DNA of 64,000 nt from Desulfatitalea sp. BRH_c12 (GTDB taxonomy: Bacteria > Desulfobacterota > Desulfobacteria > Desulfobacterales > Desulfosarcinaceae). The notes below the pieces were generated by a model that was not told where the DNA came from, searched no databases, and was given only the letters and a program-made list of their open reading frames with translations. The stretch lies in the NCBI GenBank assembly GCA_000961655.1, contig LADR01000070.1, positions 1-64,000 on the forward strand. The letters run 5' to 3'. The translations under genes and the position numbers were made by a program. Numbering within the stretch: the first letter of the stretch is position 1; each line of letters opens with the position of its first letter. Positions 17,762 to 26,708 of the stretch are shown one piece after another.

Positions 17762-18490
17762 ATGCATAAACTTGAAATGATCGGCAAGACCGATGCCGGA
17801 CGGATACGCGCCAACAATGAAGATATTTTCCGGGTCAATGCCGAGGCGGGCTATTGTTTGGTGGCCGATGGCATGGGGGGGGCTGCCGCAGGAGAAATGG
17901 CGAGCCAGATTTTCGCTCAGACCGCAGCGGAAATTTTAGAGGCATCCCGGATCATGAATGTCCATGAGATGGTCGACCGCCTGCGGAGCGCGTTTCTGCA
18001 AGCCAATACCCGAATTCTCGAGCATGTCCAAAGTTATCCCGACCACAAGGGCATGGGATGTACGGCCGAAATGCTGGCTTTTACGGGAACAGATTTCGTG
18101 ATCGGGCATATCGGCGACAGCCGGACATACCGTTGGCGCCATGGCACCTTCATGCAATTGACCAAAGATCACTCGCTCGTGCAGGATATGACCGATCAAG
18201 GCCTGATTACGGCTGAACAAGCTCGTTCTCACTCGATGCGTAATGTCATTTTGCGCGCGGTGGGCGTCCGGCCATCGCCTGTTTTGGATACACTGCAAGG
18301 TCCTGTTTTTGCTGGAGATATTTTTTTACTTTGTTCTGACGGCCTGACGGATCTGGTCGATGATGAAGAAATCGTTGAGATTATTCAGGCAAAAAAGAAT
18401 CTGGCCTCCAAAGCCGATCAGCTCATCGAGAAGGCAAACAGTGCCGGGGGGAAAGACAATATCACCGTCGCATTGGTGGAGGTTACCTGA
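17762..18490 (+). CDS. PP2C-family serine/threonine protein phosphatase
   Basis: A 242-residue stand-alone PPM/PP2C domain of the PrpC/Stp1 type. Metal-binding and catalytic motifs appear in order: GKTDAGRIRANNEDIF, VADGMGGAAAGE, GCTAEML, HIGDSRTYRWR, LTKDHSL, RNVILRAVG, LLCSDGLTDLVDDEEI and GGKDNITVALVEV. These supply the Asp residues for two Mn/Mg ions. It dephosphorylates Ser/Thr residues, normally opposing a Hanks-type kinase, but no kinase gene is adjacent. No membrane segment or extra sensor domain. No clear ribosome site is visible before the ATG. Confidence 0.93.
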   Translation: MHKLEMIGKTDAGRIRANNEDIFRVNAEAGYCLVADGMGGAAAGEMASQIFAQTAAEILEASRIMNVHEMVDRLRSAFLQANTRILEHVQSYPDHKGMGCTAEMLAFTGTDFVIGHIGDSRTYRWRHGTFMQLTKDHSLVQDMTDQGLITAEQARSHSMRNVILRAVGVRPSPVLDTLQGPVFAGDIFLLCSDGLTDLVDDEEIVEIIQAKKNLASKADQLIEKANSAGGKDNITVALVEVT

Positions 18491-18859
18491 TAACCACCAT
18501 CACAGGGCATCGCCTCTGTCTCAACCTTCTCATGATTTCTGTTTTGAATGATCAGTAGGGCCACCGCTATGGGCCTGTGCTGGATCACTGGGTGAGAGAT
18601 GAGTTTCGGGCCTTTGCGATGACCTCCCGCCAAGTCACGTATCCTTCTGACGCAGGACCTAAAGTCTCCCAATGATAAAATTGCAGTCCAAAGCCTATCG
18701 ACAGCATTGCGCTACCGGGGTATAAATCGGAATTGTTCCTTATCGATATCTTTTTGAAATGCAGGCGATAGTATGCTATGCTTAAAATTTTCGACAGCCC
18801 TCTAATCGTCATTCGTTGTAGGGCGAAAAGGTACTTGATGGCTGTTTTTTATGAGGGTA
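18491..18859. other. Intergenic region between PP2C gene and tRNA-Arg
   Basis: About 370 bases. No ORF with family features, no dispersed palindrome and no T-tailed hairpin are seen. It lies downstream of both the PP2C gene (+) and the tRNA (-). Confidence 0.4.
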
Positions 18860-18936
<77 letters not shown>

Positions 18937-19042
18937 TCGGAGAGCATTACGGCCCGGCAATTAGCATAGGATCATAGGAATGTCTATGAAAAAGGGCATC
19001 TATACGGACCCGCGAAGATGCTGGTAGACGGAACCCACTAAC

Positions 19043-20026
19043 ATGATTGAAAGCCAAAATATGGATAAAAATAAAAACACATCCGCGGCAGTTGAAAACC
19101 GTAAGGAAACCAACGCCAAGACCGTTATCGACAACCGCAGCGCCCGCACGGACAGCGGCAAGTCATTGGCCAAATTCGATCCTTTGCAGCGTTATCTGTC
19201 TGAGATCAGCAGGTATCGCCTGCTAACGCGGGAAGAAGAGGTCGAACTGGGGCGCAGGGTGCAAGAAGAGGATGACATGGAAGCCGCTTACCAACTGGTC
19301 ACTTCCAACCTGCGCCTGGTGGTCAAAATCGCCCTTGAGTTTCAAAGAGTCTGGATGCAGAACCTGCTGGATTTGATTCAGGAAGGCAATATCGGATTGA
19401 TGCAGGCCGTAAAAAAATTTGATCCATACAAAAATGTCAAATTTTCCTATTATGCCTCATTCTGGATTAAAGCCTATATTCTGAAATTCATTATGGACAA
19501 CTGGCGCCTGGTGAAAATCGGCACAACCCAAGGTCAGCGCAAGCTGTTCTTTAAGCTGAAAAAAGAAAAGCAACGCCTGATCGAACAAGGCTTCGATCCA
19601 AAGCCGAAACTGCTCTCGCAACGTCTGGGCGTTTCGGAGCGTGAAATTATCGATATGGATCAACGATTGGACGGATGGGATGTTTCGCTGGATTCGCCCG
19701 TTAAAGACGGCTCCGATACCGGGCGCATCGAATTCGTTAGTGAAAATGCCGCTTCAGCCGAAGATCGGGTGGCCAAAAAAGAGATCGAAGTGCTGCTGCA
19801 CAACAAGGTGTCCGAATTCCGGGAACAAATGACCGAAAGGGAACTGGAGATCTTCGATCAACGTATTTTTTCGGATGCTCCGGTAACATTGCAGGAAATC
19901 GGGGATCGCTACAACATATCGAGAGAACGCGTCCGCCAGATCGAAAAAAATGTCATCAAAAAAATGCGTGATTTTTTCAGAAATGAAATTCCGGACTTTG
20001 AAGCTTACACCCACAAAGAAGCATGA
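19043..20026 (+). CDS. RNA polymerase sigma factor, RpoH-like (sigma-32 type)
   Basis: A 327-residue group-3 sigma-70 family protein. Region 1.2/2.1 is DPLQRYLSEISRYRLLTREEE; region 2 continues with TSNLRLVVKIALEF, GNIGLMQAVKKFDP and FSYYASFWIKAYILKFIMDNW. The segment GTTQGQRKLFFKLKKEK matches the RpoH box characteristic of heat-shock sigma factors. Region 4 has the HTH VTLQEIGDRYNISRERVRQIEKNV. The first 45 residues are a charged, Asn/Lys-rich extension. It probably directs heat-shock or general stress transcription. The start could also be the ATG at 19061. A lipoprotein gene set follows after 76 nt. Confidence 0.9.
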   Translation: MIESQNMDKNKNTSAAVENRKETNAKTVIDNRSARTDSGKSLAKFDPLQRYLSEISRYRLLTREEEVELGRRVQEEDDMEAAYQLVTSNLRLVVKIALEFQRVWMQNLLDLIQEGNIGLMQAVKKFDPYKNVKFSYYASFWIKAYILKFIMDNWRLVKIGTTQGQRKLFFKLKKEKQRLIEQGFDPKPKLLSQRLGVSEREIIDMDQRLDGWDVSLDSPVKDGSDTGRIEFVSENAASAEDRVAKKEIEVLLHNKVSEFREQMTERELEIFDQRIFSDAPVTLQEIGDRYNISRERVRQIEKNVIKKMRDFFRNEIPDFEAYTHKEA

Positions 20027-20102
20027 CGCGTACACGGTAAACAGTACCGGGGACAACCAGGATGAAGGGGATGGCGACTTCCGCTTCATTGGAAAATAGA
20101 CA

Positions 20103-21824
20103 ATGCAATTGAGAATAGCAGGGGTTACGATTTTTCTGATATGGGCGTTGACCGGCATCGGTTGCCGGGGGGGTGGACTGGGTCCTGGACCGACCCCCGA
20201 CCTTCCCGACATGGCGCGCGCGGCTGAGCAAAGCGGTGATGGTGCTGCTTATTATTATTTCAGTGCCGCCCAGATGAAGCTCAGAAACGGAGCTGTGGAC
20301 GAGGCCCAGTGGCTGCTGGAAAAAGCGATGTATCATGATCCGCAGTCGGCTACCGTCAAGCTCGAGTCGGCCAACCTGTATGTACTTTTGAAGAATTTCG
20401 ATAAAGCACTCTTGCTGATTGAACAGGTGCTTACGGACCACCCTGACCACACCGAGGCGTTGATATTGGCTGGTCGCATCTACCAGCAACGCGAGGATCT
20501 GGCCCGCGCGCGTGTTCTTTTTGAGCGCGCCATCGTCAAGGCCCCTCAAGATCCGAACCTATATCTGTATCTGGGACGCATTTACTGGACGGAAAACGAC
20601 CTGGCCAATGCCGAACGGGTTTTTCGGCACATGACCGATCGGTTTCCGGATTCCTACGCCGCTCATTACTTCAGTGGAAAAGTATTGTCGGCGCTTGAAA
20701 AAACCGATCAAGCGGAAAGCGCGTTCCGACGCGCGCTCGAATTGGAACCCTCTCTGGAGGAACCCCGTTTCGAGTTGGTAAAAATTTACGAAGAACAGAA
20801 ACGTTCAGCCGAAGTGATCCAGATCTATCAGGACATCCTGGACTATAATCCTGAAAATGTCATGGCTTCCCTGGATCTTGCGCTGCATTACCGGTCAATT
20901 GGCATGCCGGATAAGGGTTTGCCGCTGCTTCTGGATTTAGGTCGCCGCAGTGAAAACGACAACGGTATTCTGACCTACTTGTTTGAAAACTATGTTGAAA
21001 CCAAAAAATATACGCCGGCCTCCTGGGCGATCGAAGGCATGCTGGCCGGCGCGCCCGACAATTCCGATCTGCATTTCATGGCTGGCGTGGCCTACGACGG
21101 AATGAAGCAGGTCGCCGATGCGTTGAACCATCTGGCACACGTTGCACCCGATTCGCGTTTCTATACAAACGCAGTTGTGCACAGAGCCTTATTGTTGCGC
21201 GAATCGGGCAAAATGGACCAATCCATCGAAGTGATGCAAACGGCATCGGCGAATGATCCGCAAAACGCGGAATATTATCTTTTTATCGGCTCGTTCTATG
21301 AAGAGCTCGAACAATATGAAGAAGCCATCGTTGCGCTGAAAAAAGGGCTGGCCAATGACGAGCGCAATGCCCGATTGCATTTTCGCATGGGAGTCATCAA
21401 TGACAAGTTGGGGCGCAGGCACGAAGCGATCGCATCTATCAAACGTGTGCTGGAACTTCAGCCCGAAGACACCGAGGCGCTCAATTACCTGGGGTACACT
21501 TATGCGGATATGGGGATCCATTTGAACGAGGCTGAAGCCTTGATTCAAAATGCACTCCAAAAAAAGCCGGATGATGGGTATATCACCGACAGTCTGGCAT
21601 GGGTGTATTTCAAGCAGGGGCGATTTGAAGAGGCTTTAAAGTGGTTGACGAAAGCAGAGAAACTGGTTCCCGACGATCCGGTCATCCTGGAGCATCTGGG
21701 CGATGTCCATCGACAATTGAACAGCAAGGATAAAGCTTTAAAGTACTACAAACGCTCCCTGGAAATGAAAAAAGAAGACGGACAATTGCAACAAAAGATC
21801 CGCTCTCTCAATCCGAAACAATGA
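20103..21824 (+). CDS. TPR-repeat lipoprotein
   Basis: A 573-residue protein with an N-terminal signal segment ending at a Cys (ALTGIGC), a plausible though non-ideal lipobox, so it is probably an envelope lipoprotein. From about residue 45 to the end it consists of serial 34-residue TPR helices (patterns such as AEYYLFIGSFYEELEQYEEAI and EALNYLGYTYADMG). TPR arrays mediate protein assembly; the family is common in deltaproteobacteria next to LolB-like genes. Its stop overlaps the next ATG by 4 nt (ATGA), showing tight coupling with the lipoprotein gene that follows. Confidence 0.88.
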   Translation: MQLRIAGVTIFLIWALTGIGCRGGGLGPGPTPDLPDMARAAEQSGDGAAYYYFSAAQMKLRNGAVDEAQWLLEKAMYHDPQSATVKLESANLYVLLKNFDKALLLIEQVLTDHPDHTEALILAGRIYQQREDLARARVLFERAIVKAPQDPNLYLYLGRIYWTENDLANAERVFRHMTDRFPDSYAAHYFSGKVLSALEKTDQAESAFRRALELEPSLEEPRFELVKIYEEQKRSAEVIQIYQDILDYNPENVMASLDLALHYRSIGMPDKGLPLLLDLGRRSENDNGILTYLFENYVETKKYTPASWAIEGMLAGAPDNSDLHFMAGVAYDGMKQVADALNHLAHVAPDSRFYTNAVVHRALLLRESGKMDQSIEVMQTASANDPQNAEYYLFIGSFYEELEQYEEAIVALKKGLANDERNARLHFRMGVINDKLGRRHEAIASIKRVLELQPEDTEALNYLGYTYADMGIHLNEAEALIQNALQKKPDDGYITDSLAWVYFKQGRFEEALKWLTKAEKLVPDDPVILEHLGDVHRQLNSKDKALKYYKRSLEMKKEDGQLQQKIRSLNPKQ

Positions 21825-22624
21825 AATATCTTTCCGGTCAGCGGCCTTTATACGTGCTTGTCGGTCTTTTCCTGCTAAGCGCCGCCATGCTCAATGGGTG
21901 TGCCTGGTTGACGCAGCCCCCCCAGAACGATGCCGTTGCGCAACAGATGGTCGGGCGCTGGATGCAAAACAATAGCGGCCTGAAAAGCTTCAAAGGATTG
22001 ATGCAACTCCAAATTGAAGCACAGGGCCGATCCATGCGGGGCAGAGCCGCGTTCGCGGCCGTCCTTCCTGACCGCTTACGGGTGGAGTTGCTCAACACGA
22101 TCGGTCAGCCGCTGTTCAGCCTTGCCAGCGATGGTGAAAAAATCACGTTGATTTCCATGCAAGAGCATGTCATCCGTCATCTGGAGCCATCCAGCGGCGC
22201 ATTGGAGCCGCTCATCGGTATCCCCCTGGGGGTCGAGGACCTTTTGTCCGTGCTGATCGGGCGTCCGCCTTTACCGGATTTTGCGGCCGCACAGGCTGTC
22301 CGCGACGATATAGAACAATGCACAGTGCTATTGAAAAACCGGTGGCACGAACGCCTGGCCCAGCTTCACTCTGGATCGTGCGAGCGTATCGAAACGCTCA
22401 CCCTTTATGATGATCGTCAGAATGAAATGCGCTATGCGATGACGTGGATTGACTGGCAAACCGTCGGGCCGTATATCCTGCCGCGCAAAGCGACAATCCT
22501 TGCCGCCAACGGGGTTCGTATTACAATCACCGTCGAACGCTACTGGCCCGATATCTCCGTGCCCGCGGATACCTTCACGTTGGTGTTGCCTGAGAATTTT
22601 CGAACGGACAGCGTGCCAAAATAA
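21821..22624 (+). CDS. LolB-like / DUF4292-like outer-membrane lipoprotein
   Basis: A 267-residue protein with a signal peptide and good lipobox (MLNGC, Cys at about 27). The remainder matches the LolB/LolA-like half-barrel seen in DUF4292 lipoproteins: an amphipathic SFKGLMQLQIEAQGRSMRGRAAFAAVLPDRLRVELLNTIGQPLFSLASDGEKI region, then alternating strands to a VPADTFTLVLPENF end. LolB accepts lipoproteins at the outer membrane in gammaproteobacteria; whether this homolog does so is inference. Translationally coupled to the TPR lipoprotein. A lolC/E permease is 9 kb away. Confidence 0.75.
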   Translation: MKYLSGQRPLYVLVGLFLLSAAMLNGCAWLTQPPQNDAVAQQMVGRWMQNNSGLKSFKGLMQLQIEAQGRSMRGRAAFAAVLPDRLRVELLNTIGQPLFSLASDGEKITLISMQEHVIRHLEPSSGALEPLIGIPLGVEDLLSVLIGRPPLPDFAAAQAVRDDIEQCTVLLKNRWHERLAQLHSGSCERIETLTLYDDRQNEMRYAMTWIDWQTVGPYILPRKATILAANGVRITITVERYWPDISVPADTFTLVLPENFRTDSVPK

Positions 22625-22676
22625 TATCCTTTGGCGTCATGGCGCCACGTCCAAACGGACGGATGCGAGGCAGCCG

Positions 22677-23153
22677 GTGCAAGCACCCTTATCGTTACTG
22701 TTCGCAGCGGATAGCACCCTTGGAAAACTGGTCAAATACCTGCGGTTAGCCGGTTTCGACACGCTTCTGGACGCCCGGCCGCCCGATGCCGCTCGGCTGA
22801 ATATGCTGGCCGCCCCCCATCGCATTATTCTCACACGCAGTGTTCGGGTAAAAAAAACGATTGGTGACGCTCAGGTGATCTTCATCCGTGCAAACGATCC
22901 TTCCGATCAAATGCTTCAGGTGTTCACCGAGCTTCATTTGCAATTCAAAGACCTGCACCCGCTGACCCGCTGCGCCTTGTGTAATCGTTTGCTTACGGCC
23001 GTGCCTAAAGATAAAGCGCAAGGCCGTGTTCCCGATTATACGTGGCAGCAGCATTGCTTGTTCAAAGAATGTCCGGAATGTAAACGAATCTATTGGCAAG
23101 GCACGCATGCAAAACGTTGGATGATGCGGGTTCGAGAGAAAATCTCACACTGA
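22677..23153 (+). CDS. Mut7-C RNase domain protein
   Basis: A 158-residue protein of the Mut7-C (DUF82) family, a PIN-like nuclease fold: FAADSTLGKLVKYLRLAGFDT with its Asp near the N-terminus, LTRSVRV, and a C-terminal zinc ribbon CALC...CPECKRIYWQGTH. The open frame extends back to 22449, inside the upstream gene, but those residues are not family-like; a GTG at 22677 has GAGG a few bases upstream and starts at the conserved domain, so it is chosen. Predicted RNase; substrate unknown. Same strand as the preceding lipoprotein gene, 52 nt apart. Confidence 0.85.
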   Translation: MQAPLSLLFAADSTLGKLVKYLRLAGFDTLLDARPPDAARLNMLAAPHRIILTRSVRVKKTIGDAQVIFIRANDPSDQMLQVFTELHLQFKDLHPLTRCALCNRLLTAVPKDKAQGRVPDYTWQQHCLFKECPECKRIYWQGTHAKRWMMRVREKISH

Positions 23154-23245
23154 TAGTGAAAGTTATTACGATATTCCCTTTTCTTGCAAGCGGCAGTTAT
23201 TCCTGTTATAGGCGGTTATGCATTAAAAACGCGGGAGAAATACTG

Positions 23246-24100
23246 ATGACAACCAAAGATGAAAACGCCAACGGTCCGGGCCGGTCTTGCGGTCATTCGG
23301 CCCAGGCGCAGGATGATAAAAAAATCAGCATCGTTCTGGACCATATCAAGCACAAACTCATGGTGATGAGCGGCAAGGGCGGCGTTGGCAAATCGAGCGT
23401 CTCGGCCGGGCTTGCAGTGGTGCTGGCCGCCAAAGGCTATCAGGTCGGTTTACTGGATGTGGATATCCATGGCCCCAGCCTGGCTGGCATGATGGGTGTG
23501 CAGGGACTTCTGGAAATCAGTACCGAGCAGAAAGTCATCCCCAAGAAGGTAAACAATCGGCTCAAAATCGTTTCCATGCAGTCGCTCATGCAAAATCGCG
23601 ATCAAGCTGTCATTTGGCGCGGACCTGCCAAAACCGGAGTCATCCGGCAATTTGTCGGCGATGTGGAATGGGGGCAACTGGATTTTTTGATTATCGATGC
23701 GCCTCCGGGAACGGGGGACGAGCCGTTAAGCGTTGCCCAGACCATTGCCGATGCCAAGGCTGTTATTGTCACCACGCCTCAGGAAGTCGCCCTGGCCGAT
23801 GTGCGCAAATCGATTAATTTTTGCCACTCCGTACACCTGGCGATATTGGGTTTGATCGAAAACATGGGGCCGTTCGCATGTCCTTGCTGCGGAAAACCCA
23901 TTGCCTTGTTCAAAAGCGGCGGCGGCGAAACGACTGCGACGCAGATGGAAGTGCCGTATCTGGGCGGGCTGCCTTTCGATCCCCAGGTGGTCAAAGCTTT
24001 CGATGACGGAAAACCACTGCAGTTGCATTCGGCTGCACCCCAGTTTGTCAATGCCTTGGAAAATGTGGTTGAAAGGATGCTTTCGTCCTTAAAACAATGA
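23246..24100 (+). CDS. Mrp/NBP35-family P-loop ATPase (Fe-S cluster carrier)
   Basis: A 284-residue ApbC/Mrp protein: deviant Walker A GKGGVGKSSV at about 48-57, LDVDIHGPS (Walker A'), LIIDAPPGTGD, and the CPCC pair in ACPCCGKPI that binds a bridging Fe-S cluster in a dimer. It carries and delivers 4Fe-4S clusters, central in an Fe-S-rich anaerobe. An N-terminal segment with Cys and His (GRSCGHS) precedes the domain, typical of deltaproteobacterial forms. ATG at 23246 has GGGAGAA upstream; the frame further upstream is not used. Overlaps the next gene by 4 nt. Confidence 0.93.
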   Translation: MTTKDENANGPGRSCGHSAQAQDDKKISIVLDHIKHKLMVMSGKGGVGKSSVSAGLAVVLAAKGYQVGLLDVDIHGPSLAGMMGVQGLLEISTEQKVIPKKVNNRLKIVSMQSLMQNRDQAVIWRGPAKTGVIRQFVGDVEWGQLDFLIIDAPPGTGDEPLSVAQTIADAKAVIVTTPQEVALADVRKSINFCHSVHLAILGLIENMGPFACPCCGKPIALFKSGGGETTATQMEVPYLGGLPFDPQVVKAFDDGKPLQLHSAAPQFVNALENVVERMLSSLKQ

Positions 24101-25275
24101 TGACTTCATCGGATGAGATACTGAGGACGCTGGCCGATTTGAAGGAAGGTTTGAATCGGCGCGAGAGTGCGATCTATTCCCCATTGGCGGCTTTGAGTCG
24201 AACGGCCCGACGGCGCCAGCCGGAAGAAAAAGTGCGATCCGGCTACCGCCAAGCCTATGCGCTCGATGCGGATCGCATTTTACATTCACGGGCATATGCC
24301 CGCTACATCGACAAAACTCAAGTTTTTTACCTGATTCGCAACGATCATATCACCCACCGCGTGTTGCACGTTCAACTGGTCTCAAAAATCGCCCGGACGA
24401 TTGGTCGTTTTCTCCGCCTGAACGAAGACTTGATCGAGGCCATCGCTTTAGGACACGATATCGGCCACACGCCATTCGGTCATGACGGTGAGCGCTATCT
24501 CAGCAAGTTGTGCCAGGAGGCCGGCATCGGGAACTTTTCGCACAATGTGCAAAGCATCCAGTTTCTCGATCGGGTGGAGCGCAAGGGCAGGGGATGGAAT
24601 CTTTGCCTGCAGACCTTGGATGGCATTCTGTGTCACGATGGCGAAATCCACAACCAGGTCCTGCAGCCCAGGGAAAAAAAGAGCTTCGACACGCTGGCGC
24701 GCGAGATTGCCGCCAAGAAAGCTGATGACGGCTATGCCCTTATGCCCATGACCCTGGAAGGCTGCGTAGTGCGTATGGCCGACACCGTCGCCTATATCGG
24801 TCGTGATCTGGAAGATGCCATTCGGCTCAAGGTCATCCGTCGCGATCAGATTCCGGCCGACGTCGTATCAGTTCTGGGCAACACCAACGGGACGATTGTC
24901 TACAATTTGGTGACCGATATCATCCATTGCAGTCATGGTAAACCGTACATCGCTCTCAGCGACCGGGTTTCCAAGGCGCTCAAGGCGTTGAAGGCATTCA
25001 ACCTGAGCGATATCTACCTCAATCCAGCCATCAAAAAACACTCCGATAGCATCCATGCCTTGTTCGACATTCTTTTTGAAACCTATCTGTCGGATCTGCA
25101 AAGCGGCCAGCAGAATTCAAAAATTTTCATCGGTTTTTTGGCCGATATGGCGCCCGATTACCCAAAGAGCCATCAACCGGCCGAGATCGTGCGTGATTTT
25201 ATCGCAGGCATGACCGATCGTTATTTTTTGTTACAGTGTCCGGCCCATTTGCGGCCGGAGGTGATGGATGTCTGA
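24097..25275 (+). CDS. dgt: Deoxynucleoside triphosphohydrolase, Dgt-like HD protein
   Basis: A 392-residue HD-domain dNTPase. The metal-binding set is visible as ITHRVLH (first His) and ALGHDIGHTPFGHDGE (HD pair with following His), with a later Asp in RMADTVAYIGRD. It hydrolyses dNTPs to deoxynucleosides and triphosphate, affecting dNTP pools. The N-terminus has SRAYARYIDKTQVF, as in the dgt type. The start overlaps the Mrp stop (ATGA), and its own stop overlaps the UPF0280 start by 8 nt, so the three genes form one translationally coupled unit. Confidence 0.9.
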   Translation: MMTSSDEILRTLADLKEGLNRRESAIYSPLAALSRTARRRQPEEKVRSGYRQAYALDADRILHSRAYARYIDKTQVFYLIRNDHITHRVLHVQLVSKIARTIGRFLRLNEDLIEAIALGHDIGHTPFGHDGERYLSKLCQEAGIGNFSHNVQSIQFLDRVERKGRGWNLCLQTLDGILCHDGEIHNQVLQPREKKSFDTLAREIAAKKADDGYALMPMTLEGCVVRMADTVAYIGRDLEDAIRLKVIRRDQIPADVVSVLGNTNGTIVYNLVTDIIHCSHGKPYIALSDRVSKALKALKAFNLSDIYLNPAIKKHSDSIHALFDILFETYLSDLQSGQQNSKIFIGFLADMAPDYPKSHQPAEIVRDFIAGMTDRYFLLQCPAHLRPEVMDV

Positions 25276-26011
25276 GTCCAGCAAGACGGCCGGGTATGCG
25301 GAACGCTTTTACCGTCAGCGTGTGCGCGGGCATCTGGAAGCCTATCGGGTCGTGGTGCAACAGACCGATTTGAACATTTACAGTGACCGGCCGCAGGTGG
25401 ATGTCGCCCGGGATGTGCTGATCGAACAGCGCGGCTACCTGGAAGCCTATATTCACCAGCACCCTTTGTTTTTACACACCCTTAAGGATTACCCGGACGA
25501 TGCGTTTGCGCCGGGCATCGTTCGTGATATGATCCGAGCCGGCCGGGCCGTTGGTGTAGGTCCTATGGCGGCCGTAGCCGGAGCCGTTTCAGAGAAGGTG
25601 GGGCAGCGGCTTTTGACGTCATGCGCGGAAGTTGTTATCGAAAACGGCGGGGATATTTTCTTATCCGTACGACGGCCGTTGACGGTTGGGCTTTTTGCCG
25701 GGTCTTCGCCCCTGAGTATGAAAATCGGCTTGCGTATCTTACCGGATACCGGCATTCAGGCGGTCTGCACCTCATCCGGAACGGTCGGTCACTCGCGCAG
25801 CTTCGGGAAGGCGGATGCGGTTTGTGTATTGAGCCATTCCTGCGCCTTGGCCGATGCCGCGGCAACGGCCCTGGGCAACCGCGTGAACACGTCGGCAGAT
25901 GCCCCCTTGGCCATCGCCTGGGGACGGACCATACCGGGGCTGCAGGGTATTCTGGTCATCGTTGGTGAAAAAATGGCCGCTTGGGGCCAGATCGAAATGG
26001 TCGACCTGTGA
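25268..26011 (+). CDS. UPF0280 family protein (ApbE-like fold)
   Basis: A 247-residue UPF0280 protein, distantly related to ApbE flavin transferases: YRVVVQQTDLNIYSD near the N-terminus, central GVGPMAAVAGAVSEKVG, VIENGGDIFL, and C-terminal TSSGTVGHSRSFGKADAVCVLS with SCALADAAATALGNRV. Its biochemical role is not established. It lacks a signal peptide. It overlaps dgt and ends the mrp-dgt unit. Confidence 0.88.
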   Translation: MSESSKTAGYAERFYRQRVRGHLEAYRVVVQQTDLNIYSDRPQVDVARDVLIEQRGYLEAYIHQHPLFLHTLKDYPDDAFAPGIVRDMIRAGRAVGVGPMAAVAGAVSEKVGQRLLTSCAEVVIENGGDIFLSVRRPLTVGLFAGSSPLSMKIGLRILPDTGIQAVCTSSGTVGHSRSFGKADAVCVLSHSCALADAAATALGNRVNTSADAPLAIAWGRTIPGLQGILVIVGEKMAAWGQIEMVDL

Positions 26012-26084
26012 GCTCGATGGGTTTATGAACAGGGTCGGCGCATTTGCGTATGGGCGCGCATTTCAGAAACGGAATATCGTTCTA

Positions 26085-26118
26085 CTTGTAGGGGGGGAAC
26101 CTTGTGTTCGCCCGGTGC
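26085..26118. repeat. Degenerate dispersed palindrome
   Basis: TGTAGGGGGGGAAC...GTTCGCCCGGTGCG has the same lead-in and trail as the copies at 9337 and 48315, but one arm is mismatched (GGGGGAAC against GTTCGCCC). It lies in the 286-bp gap after the UPF0280 gene. Confidence 0.5.
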
Positions 26119-26297
26119 GTGTAAAGACCATTGGTCCACTTGATCAAGGCTGTGCGTCGAACGCGGGTCTTAAAGAGCTGAAAACCCAATTCGGTTACCC
26201 TGGGTTTATGAAACAAAAAGGTTGAGTTTTAACGGCGGAAAATGTAGACATCAGGCCGATTTGATGCCCGTCGGCAAATGGATAGGGAGGCACGCGC

Positions 26298-26678
26298 ATG
26301 AAAAAGGTTAAAGTTGTCCTGTGGCTTGTGATTATCGCTTTCCTCGGATTGCTCATGTACCAGAACAAGGATTTTTTCCTTGCCAAACATAGCTTGAGTC
26401 TTTCCTTGTTTTCCACCGGATACCAGTCGCTGGCCTTGCCCAGCGCTGTTTATTTCGTGGCTTTTTTGCTGTTCGGATGGTTGATGGCATATCTGTCCAG
26501 TCTGGCGGATCGCTACAAAGCAGGTAAAACCATTAAAAAACTGCAGCAAACCATTCAAGTACAGCAGGGTTCCATTGACGCCATGAAAAAAGATGTCGAT
26601 GCGCTGAAGTCGAAGCCGGCACAAGCAATCATCCCGGAACCGATCGAGACCGAAGCAGCGCAGGCATCCAGCATCTAA
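26298..26678 (+). CDS. LapA-domain small membrane protein
   Basis: A 126-residue protein with two hydrophobic helices (about 5-21 and 47-68) separated by a short loop, then a Lys/Gln-rich coiled coil (about 75-110) and an acidic tail. This is the arrangement of LapA/YciS-type inner-membrane proteins, which in E. coli act with LapB in lipopolysaccharide assembly control. GGAGG lies 8 nt before the ATG. No LapB-like gene is next to it; mutS follows after 30 nt. Confidence 0.78.
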   Translation: MKKVKVVLWLVIIAFLGLLMYQNKDFFLAKHSLSLSLFSTGYQSLALPSAVYFVAFLLFGWLMAYLSSLADRYKAGKTIKKLQQTIQVQQGSIDAMKKDVDALKSKPAQAIIPEPIETEAAQASSI

Positions 26679-26708
26679 ATGCCTAAGCCGTAGCGTATTT
26701 CACCCCCT